Part shown: one piece after another, positions 58,216 to 64,000 of the stretch
Numbering within the stretch: the first letter of the stretch is position 1
How the letters are laid out: each line of letters opens with the position of its first letter
From: Ctena decussata
Taxonomy: Eukaryota > Mollusca > Bivalvia > Lucinida > Lucinidae
Direction of reading: 5' to 3'
DNA length: 64,000 nt
NCBI GenBank assembly: GCA_963989385.1
Contig: OZ022499.1
Location: forward strand, 81,829,903 to 81,893,902
Translations under genes and position numbers: made by a program
The notes under the pieces: model-generated
Told to the model about the DNA's origin: nothing
The model's database searches: none
Seen by the model: the letters and a program-made list of their open reading frames with translations, nothing else

Positions 58216-58354
58216 ACTAAAGTTGAAGAAGTTTATCAGTTAGATGAAAGCCAGCCAGCTCCAGCAACAAGCACAACGAAGGTCCTGATTGATACCTTTC
58301 AACGGCCCCACTCCTACCTGAGGATCTCACTGAGTGAAAGATGCAACCTCAGAT
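58216..58354 (+). CDS. MOCS1: MOCS1 exon with start of the radical-SAM cluster motif (GTP 3',8-cyclase)
   Basis: It has 46 codons plus one base between an acceptor (CTTTTTACAG, ending 58215) and a donor (AGAT/GTATGT). It encodes TKVEEVYQLDESQPAPATST, then LIDTFQRPHSYLRISLSERC and NLR, with the next Cys codon split by the intron. This is the MoaA/MOCS1A start: a D-x-F-x-R segment, YLRISL and the first two cysteines of the CxxxCxxC motif that binds the [4Fe-4S] cluster and S-adenosylmethionine. The enzyme converts GTP to 3',8-cyclo-dihydro-GTP, the first step of molybdenum cofactor synthesis. The next exon (third Cys, CMP motif) was not found between 58355 and 64000. A 3.3-kb hAT-like element lies in the following intron. 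Confidence 0.87.
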
Positions 58355-58425
58355 GTATGTTTGTTATTGCTTATGTTTTCATTTCACTTATTCCTCAAAG
58401 TGCCTAAAACAAAAATGCTGAATTT

Positions 58426-58440
58426 GCAAACAGTGTAGAT
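58426..58440. mobile_element. Left piece of the GATGAG hairpin, split by the hAT-like element
   Basis: GCAAACAGTGTAGAT up to 58440 continues at 61728-61787 (GTGTAGATCCAGATGAGACA ... ATCTACACTGATTGC). Together they form one hairpin of the same kind as 22213-22275. Confidence 0.75.
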
Positions 58441-59056
58441 CAAGGTTGGCAAAAAGGCGGGAAATACTCATATTTCCCAGGACGGCGGGAAATACTGGTA
58501 ATTCCCGGGAATTACTGGTAATTCCCGGGAATTACTGGGAAATAGGGTTCTCACTACTTAAAAATGTTTAATATTCAGCTTTATGCAAAGCAAAACATTA
58601 AGAACTTATTGTGTATACAGCCTTTTATTTAAATCATTAGAAAAGATTCTCAGTGTAGTATACAAATATTACATTTTTTTAAACTAAACTTGTTCCTTTC
58701 TTATTGAAGAAACTGCAGCTTAATTTCAGTTGTCTCTGTGTGTATCAATAAGCTTTATAACACACTGAGATTAAAAGTACCTGTACTGTCATTTGTCTGT
58801 TGAATCTAGACAATTATTTTTCACACCTTCACAAACATGGTCAAATTTACAAAAGAAGGTATTGTTAGTCAATTAAAGATCCATGCAAGACAAGACAAAT
58901 GCATGATGTATATTTGTTTGAGAAGCTTTGGGGAAAAGGATACTGCAGACTTCATCAGGTAATGACTTATAACACTCTCCTCACATCATTGCATTGATCA
59001 GTCAAGTGACAAGCTCAAGAAACTGGAGTAAGGTAAATCTCTTTTGCCAAATAGCT

Positions 59057-60981
59057 ATGAACGGACATTTCGGCCACGGACATTTCGGCCTAGGACGTTT
59101 CGGCCTAGGAGAGTTCGGCCACGGACATTTCGGCCACAGAAATTGTCTAGGGTGGACATTTCGGCCTTTATCAAAAATAACTGTTTATAATTAAATTAAG
59201 GAGTCATATGAGTAACTTAAAGCTAAGTCTTAATAAATGCCAATGAGATGTTGTTGTTGTCTTGATGTTTTATGGACCTTCAACATCTTTAAGGTCATTG
59301 TGAGCATCTCAAGGTGAAAAACACGATAAACAACTATTTCAACTACTTTAACTAGGGCGGCGTATGATATTTGCTTAAGAGTTTCAATAGGTTTATAGCC
59401 CTTAAACACTTTTAAAGTCATTTTGAGCATAATCTGGCACATTTGCCATCCCCATCCACGTGCCAGTGTGGCCTTTATCATCCATGTGATGCCTATCATA
59501 TCTTAATAAGCAAACATATGGCTGATTAATCTGTGGTGCACCCATTTTTTGGCTTTAAGAGATATGGTTGGAGCTATTTTGAGCCCAGTCACATATTTTG
59601 GTGTCATGTGTGCAGAAAAAACATATATGTCATTTTAAAGGTTTACAATAGCATGTTTTCATGTCCCCATTTTTAGCTCACCTGTGAAGGTGAGCTTATA
59701 GTATAGACTTGGTCCGTCGTCCGTCGTCGTCGGCGTCGGCGTCGTCCACACTTTTAAACATCTTCTTCTCAGAAACCACTGGGTGGATTGAACAGGATGG
59801 GGGAACGAAAGTTTATATATTTGGTCCAGGTCACATGACCAAGATGGCCGCCACGCCCATATATGGTAAAAACCCTTCAAAAATCTTCTTCTCCAGAACC
59901 AAAAGGCCTATGACCTTGAAACTTGGTATGTAGCATCGGGCATGCGGGCCCATCATAATATATATATTTATATAAATCATGACCTTGCGTTGACCTTGAC
60001 CTAATTTACGGCATGGTCAACTTTGGTACGTTAGGCTTTTATATGGGAAAACGCTTAAACAGTGGATTTCTCAGAAACTATTTAAGTCTAAGGTACAATA
60101 CTTGGTATACATGGTCGACTAAATGACCAGATGAAGATATTATGTCACTAAAGGTCAAGGTCATTCCGTCGGACCATCCGTCGTCAAGATTTTCAAACAT
60201 CTTCTCCTCTGAAACCACTAGGCCGATTGAAGTCAAATTTCATATGGAGTCTCAGTGGGATGAGGGAACGAAAGTTTATATATTTGGTCCAGGTCACATG
60301 ACCAAGATGGCCACCATGCCCATATATGGTAAAAACCCTTCAAAAATCTTCTACTCCAGAACCAAAAGGCCTATGACCTTGAAACTTGGTATGTAGCATT
60401 GGGCATGCGGGCCCATCATATTTTATACAAATCATGATCTTGCGTTGACCTTGACCTAATTTACGGGATGGTCAACTTTGGTACGTTGGGCTATTATATG
60501 GGAAAACGCTTCAACAGTGGATTTCTCAGAAACTATTTAAGTATTAGGTACAATACTTGGTATACATGGTCGACTAAATGACCAGATGAAGATATTATGT
60601 CACTAAAGGTCAAGGTCATTCTGTGGGACCATCCGTCGTCAAGATTTTCAAACATCTTCTCCTCTGAAACCACTGGGCCGATCGAAGCCAAATTTCATAT
60701 GGAGTCTCAGTGGGATGGGGGAACGAAAGTTTATACCCGGGGTCTGGGTCACATGACCAAGATGGCCACCATGCCCATATATGGATCTAGTTATCTTGGC
60801 TAAAGGTCGTTTGTCTGTAATGTGTCAACATTTTTAAAGGACTTCTCCTCTGAAACTACTGGGCAGATTTCAATTTAGTTTCAAATGCAGCCTTCAGGCA
60901 AAGCGGGAAACAAAGTTTATATATTCGGTCCACTCACATGACCAAGATGGCCACCATGCCCATATAATGGCAAAAACCTTG

Positions 60982-61015
<34 letters not shown>

Positions 61016-61235
61016 GCCTTGAAACTTGGTATCTAGCAACTGGGACTGTAGTACTACCAATTTTATATAAATTTAGCATATACTGACAGGTGAGCGATCG
61101 TTGCCCTTGGGCGACTTGTTTTCAGATTTGGCCGAAACGTCCATGGCCGAAATGTCCGTGGATGAAATGTCCATGGCCGAACTGTCCTAGGCCGAAATGT
61201 CCGAGGCCGAAACGTCCGTGGCCGAAATGTCCTAC
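59057..61235. mobile_element. Foldback element with 15-bp tandem repeats as inverted ends
   Basis: The left arm (59057-59165) repeats GGACATTTCGGCCAC and variants; the right arm (61127-61235) has the inverse GGCCGAAATGTCCGT about seven times. The frames in the arms (HFGHGHFGLGRFG, RTFRPRTFRPR) are by-products. It is nested in the hAT-like element. Confidence 0.8.
59678..61100. repeat. Tandem array, about 455-bp unit, AGCTCACCTG boundary
   Basis: It starts TTAGCTCACCTGTGAAGGTG. Units share GTTTATATATTTGGTCCAGG, TCACATGACCAAGATGGCC, CCCATATATGGTAAAAACC and CTTGAAACTTGGTATGTAGC, at about 59805, 60265 and 60720, with a shorter one at 60910. It ends CAGGTGAGCG. A (CGTCGG)n-like run lies at 59715-59750. 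Confidence 0.85.
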
Positions 61236-61787
61236 ATTCAACTAGCCTATAGAGAGTATGATCTTCTGCACTGATAATCTTGACACAGAGGTTTAAGTAA
61301 AACTGAAGCTCAGTTAATATGTCAATAACAAATTCATAAGGGAAAAAAATGATAAGTGAACTCCTGTTTAGAACACAGTTTAGTGATAAGAAAAGATTTG
61401 TGAGCCTGTTATTCATATGAATTATAATTTAAAAGGCAGTGTTCTTCCAATTCATAGCCTTTGTAACATCCAAGAATCATCCTCTGTGTCCTCTAACAAG
61501 GACCAGTCCTGGAATTTATATCCTTTTCTGCATGATATGTACAGAAATAACAAGAAACATATGCTATCAAGTTAAATTTATAGAAAAAAAGGCACAATGT
61601 GTTGTCTAAAACAGCATTCAAATTTTATATTTCCCAGTATTTCCCACTTTGGCCAAATTGGGAGTATTTCCCAGGACGGTAATTACCGCTGGGAATTCCC
61701 GCCACCTGTATTTCCCGGCCAACCTTGGTGTAGATCCAGATGAGACAGCTCATCATGAGCTACCTCATCTGTATCTACACTGATTGC

Positions 61788-62231
61788 CCTCTAATCTTTT
61801 AGATCTCAGATGTTATTGTTAGCATTTTCATTTCACTTAGTCCTTAAAGTGATTAATTTTCTTACCTGTTTTGTCCGTATACCCCTACAAAAATTCTGTG
61901 AATCCTTTCATTCATACTAAGTGATTTTATCATGCATTTGCTGCAAAATTCCACCTGATAACAGGGGTATGATAACATAATGTGATACCATGTCACTGTA
62001 GAACTGTGCTTGCGCGAATGTTATCAGGGATGCCTTTAGAAGCGATCTCTGAAGACGATTGGTTATATGCTAACGTTGGCCATGATAACAGCGTTTGGTT
62101 GGTTAAATGACGTCACCGACTTACGTCATAACGCATTCGCCCTGTCAACAAGTTCGGTCAAAACTGCGTGTGCTTTCAGTTTGTTTGACTCCCTTTACAC
62201 CATAAAATCATCTAATAAAGCATGATAAATA
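61788..62231. other. No gene recognised
   Basis: No MOCS1 exon with the third cluster Cys was found here. Confidence 0.4.
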
Positions 62232-62379
62232 GAAAACCATGATAGTGTCTTTTGATATCAAGTTTATCAGGCTCGACCAGAAACATGTCGGACTGGCTCG
62301 GCAAGCCTCGCCATTCCTACGCTGTTTCTGGTCTCGCCTGATAAACCTGATATCAAAAGACACTAACATGGTATTCTCT
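62232..62379. mobile_element. 148-bp hairpin MITE
   Basis: GATAGTGTCTTTTGATATCA and GTTTATCAGGC pair with the inverse GATATCAAAAGACACTAACA-type right arm. Both strands carry almost the same small frame because of the symmetry. Confidence 0.82.
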
Positions 62380-63028
62380 ATATCTTCCTTGAACAACACC
62401 TTAGTGAAGTTCAATATTGGGCCTAAATGCACCATTAATGCCATCAGGTCATTCCATGTGAAGACAACAGAGGCTATGATTTTGGAGCAGTCATATTAAC
62501 CAGCTTTCACAAACCTTTTTATGACTACAAGATCATGGCCAAAGTTAATATTAATAATGCACCTTTCATTATCAACACCAGAGATATTGTCCCTCACATA
62601 GTGAAGAAGAACGGAAATGACAAATTGACAAGTGTCATCAGTATATGCTTTTGTGTTCTGGATATTGTTCTCAAATAACTTGAGCACTTACTAGAGCATT
62701 TGGGCACCCAAGGCACAAAAATCAAAATTAATGACCACCATGCCCAAATATGTTAAAAACCATTCATATGACTTGTGCAGTACAACTTAACAGTGTGGAC
62801 TTGCAATTTGCAGATAGCATATTGAGCTTTTCCTTGTGTAAACTGGCCAACAGTTGAAGGCAGTTTCAATTTTTAAGTTCAGCTGAGCGATTCAGGGCCA
62901 TCTTGGCTCTCTTGTTTATTTTTCTTCCAAAACATAAATTGTGACCCCTCATCAAGGCGGTTGATATGAAGCCAGGTCATAGTGTGTTTTTATGCATATT
63001 TGATAGAAATTATTGATAATTGTAACTA
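62380..63028. other. No gene recognised
   Basis: No repeat or exon could be supported. Confidence 0.4.
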
Positions 63029-63105
63029 CAGTCGAACTTCGATGGCTCGAACTCACCGGGACCACCGAAAAAAGTTCGAACGATCGTTAGTTCGAGCCAT
63101 TGAAG
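63029..63105. mobile_element. Pogo/Tigger-like terminal fragment
   Basis: TACAGTCGAACTTCGATGGC and CTCGAAC face GTTCGAGCCATTGAAG about 40 bp on. CAGTCGAAC beside TA resembles the ends of pogo-type transposons. Confidence 0.5.
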
Positions 63106-63247
63106 ACCAACTCAACATGATCCAACTTTATGTATTATGTTTTTCTATCATAACTACAACAACTTCCTGTATTTTGATCGGTCACTGTTTGAACCTTTGC
63201 ACTTTCAGGTAGATAAAACAAAACAACAAAGAAACATATGTTTATTA

Positions 63248-64000
63248 GCTCACCTGTCAAGGTGAGCTTATAGTATAGCCTTGGTCCATCGTCCATAGTC
63301 GGCGTCGTTCACATTTGTAAAACATCTTCTTCTCAGAATCCACTGGGCCAATTGAAGCCAAATTTCATATGGAGCCTTAATAGGATGAGGGAATGAAAGT
63401 TTATGTATTTGGCCCAGGTCACATGACCAAGATGGCCGCCATGCCCATATATGGTAAAAACCTTAAAAAATCTTCTTCTCCAGAACCAGTAGGCCGATTG
63501 CCTTGAAACTTGGTATGTAGCATCTTGGACTCTAGTACTACAAATTTATATAAATGGTGACCCTGGGTTGACCTTGACCTATTTTATTGCAAGGTCAGAT
63601 TTGGTCCCTTAGGCTATTGACTGGCAAAAACTGAAAAATTGCATTTTTCTGTGGCTATTGTGCTCTGTGATATGGAAATGCAGTCAGCTTCAACCCCTAT
63701 GAATACTAGAGGTCAAGGTCATTTAGTGACCTTGACCAAAGGTCATTTGTCCATTGCGTGTCAACATTTTCAAACATCTTCTCCTCAGAAACCATTGGAT
63801 TGAAGCCAAATGTCATATAGAGACTTATCAGGATGGGGGAACGACAGATTATATATTTGGTCCAGGTCACATGACTAAGATGGCTGCCATGCCCATATAT
63901 GGTAAAAACCTTAAAAAATCTTCTTCTCCAGAACCACTGGGCAGGTTGCCTTGAAACTTGGTATGTAGCATTTTGGACTCCAGTACTACAAAATTTATAT
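63248..64000. repeat. Second array of the AGCTCACCTG 455-bp repeat, runs off the window
   Basis: It starts TTAGCTCACCTGTCAAGGTG. Units at about 63390 and 63835 share TCACATGACCAAGATGGC and CCCATATATGGTAAAAACC with the array at 59678. Confidence 0.82.

Larger units (their letters stand above)
58441..61727. mobile_element. 3.29-kb hAT-like non-autonomous transposon
   Basis: The left end CAAGGTTGGC and right end GCCAACCTTG are inverted, followed inward by GGGAAATAC and its inverse. GTGTAGAT (8 bp) is repeated at 58433-58440 and 61728-61735, the target duplication size of hAT transposons. Subterminal AATTCCCGGGAATTACTGGT repeats lie at both ends. There is no transposase; the interior is other repeats. 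Confidence 0.85.

Noticed and set aside
58994..59194. Gly/His/Phe-rich frame (HFGHGHFGLGRFG)
   Set aside because: It is the 15-bp tandem repeat of the foldback arm read in one frame; the opposite arm gives RTFRPR repeats.
59709..60803. Several related frames with YIFGPGHMTKMA
   Set aside because: They repeat with the 455-bp tandem unit and break in each copy; no protein-like conservation.

Overview
The window is nuclear DNA of an animal, most likely a bivalve mollusc. It is AT-rich and densely packed with dispersed repeats. Genes are split by GT-AG introns. It holds several tRNA-derived SINEs, many hairpin MITE families and long tandem arrays of 30 to 450 bp units of the kind common in bivalve genomes. 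Nothing is bacterial: there are no operons, no ribosome binding sites and no CRISPR. The bivalve assignment is inference from the repeat style and from the protein families.

Five protein-coding loci can be supported. (1) The first coding exon of UBR7, a UBR-box/PHD-finger E3 ligase, lies on the minus strand at 11746-11904; no other exon of it was found. (2) Two exons of a small PCC/DUF296-domain protein lie on the plus strand at 17225-17416 and 18782-19024. (3) An intronless ankyrin-repeat plus SOCS-box protein (355 aa, plus strand, 19185-20252) starts only 160 bp after the stop of (2). (4) A four-exon minus-strand gene at 33040-28705 encodes a 351-aa protein with a serine-rich N-terminus, a coiled coil and a C-terminal death domain. 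Its exon phases join perfectly, and I cannot match its architecture to a named family. (5) MOCS1 (molybdenum cofactor synthesis, radical SAM) has a clear exon at 58216-58354 and a plausible first exon at 49137-49253, both on the plus strand.

The rest is mobile and repetitive DNA. From 1 to 11.7 kb there are hairpin MITEs, short elements carrying GACGTC boxes at 11-bp spacing, a diverged duplication (2.87-5.05 and 7.27-8.58 kb), a LINE tail and SINEs. From 12.5 to 17.2 kb there is a 160-bp tandem array interrupted by a 1.19-kb element with TTA target duplications, then a 333-bp foldback next to the PCC exon. From 20.8 to 33 kb there are hairpin families, tandem arrays and SINEs. From 34.5 to 41.1 kb there are large inverted arrangements, including a 45-bp satellite in opposite orientations on either side of a 340-bp tandem array. 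From 41.6 to 48.8 kb lies a 7.2-kb inverted-repeat element. MOCS1 intron 1 holds a broken LINE and a 4.13-kb element with near-perfect inverted ends and TA target duplications. From 58.4 to 61.7 kb a 3.29-kb hAT-like element has inserted into a hairpin and itself contains a foldback made of 15-bp repeats.

The genes do not form an obvious functional cluster. Two are linked to ubiquitin ligases (UBR7 and the SOCS-box protein), one to death-fold signalling and one to cofactor synthesis. All coordinates of repeats were read by eye and may be off by a few bases.
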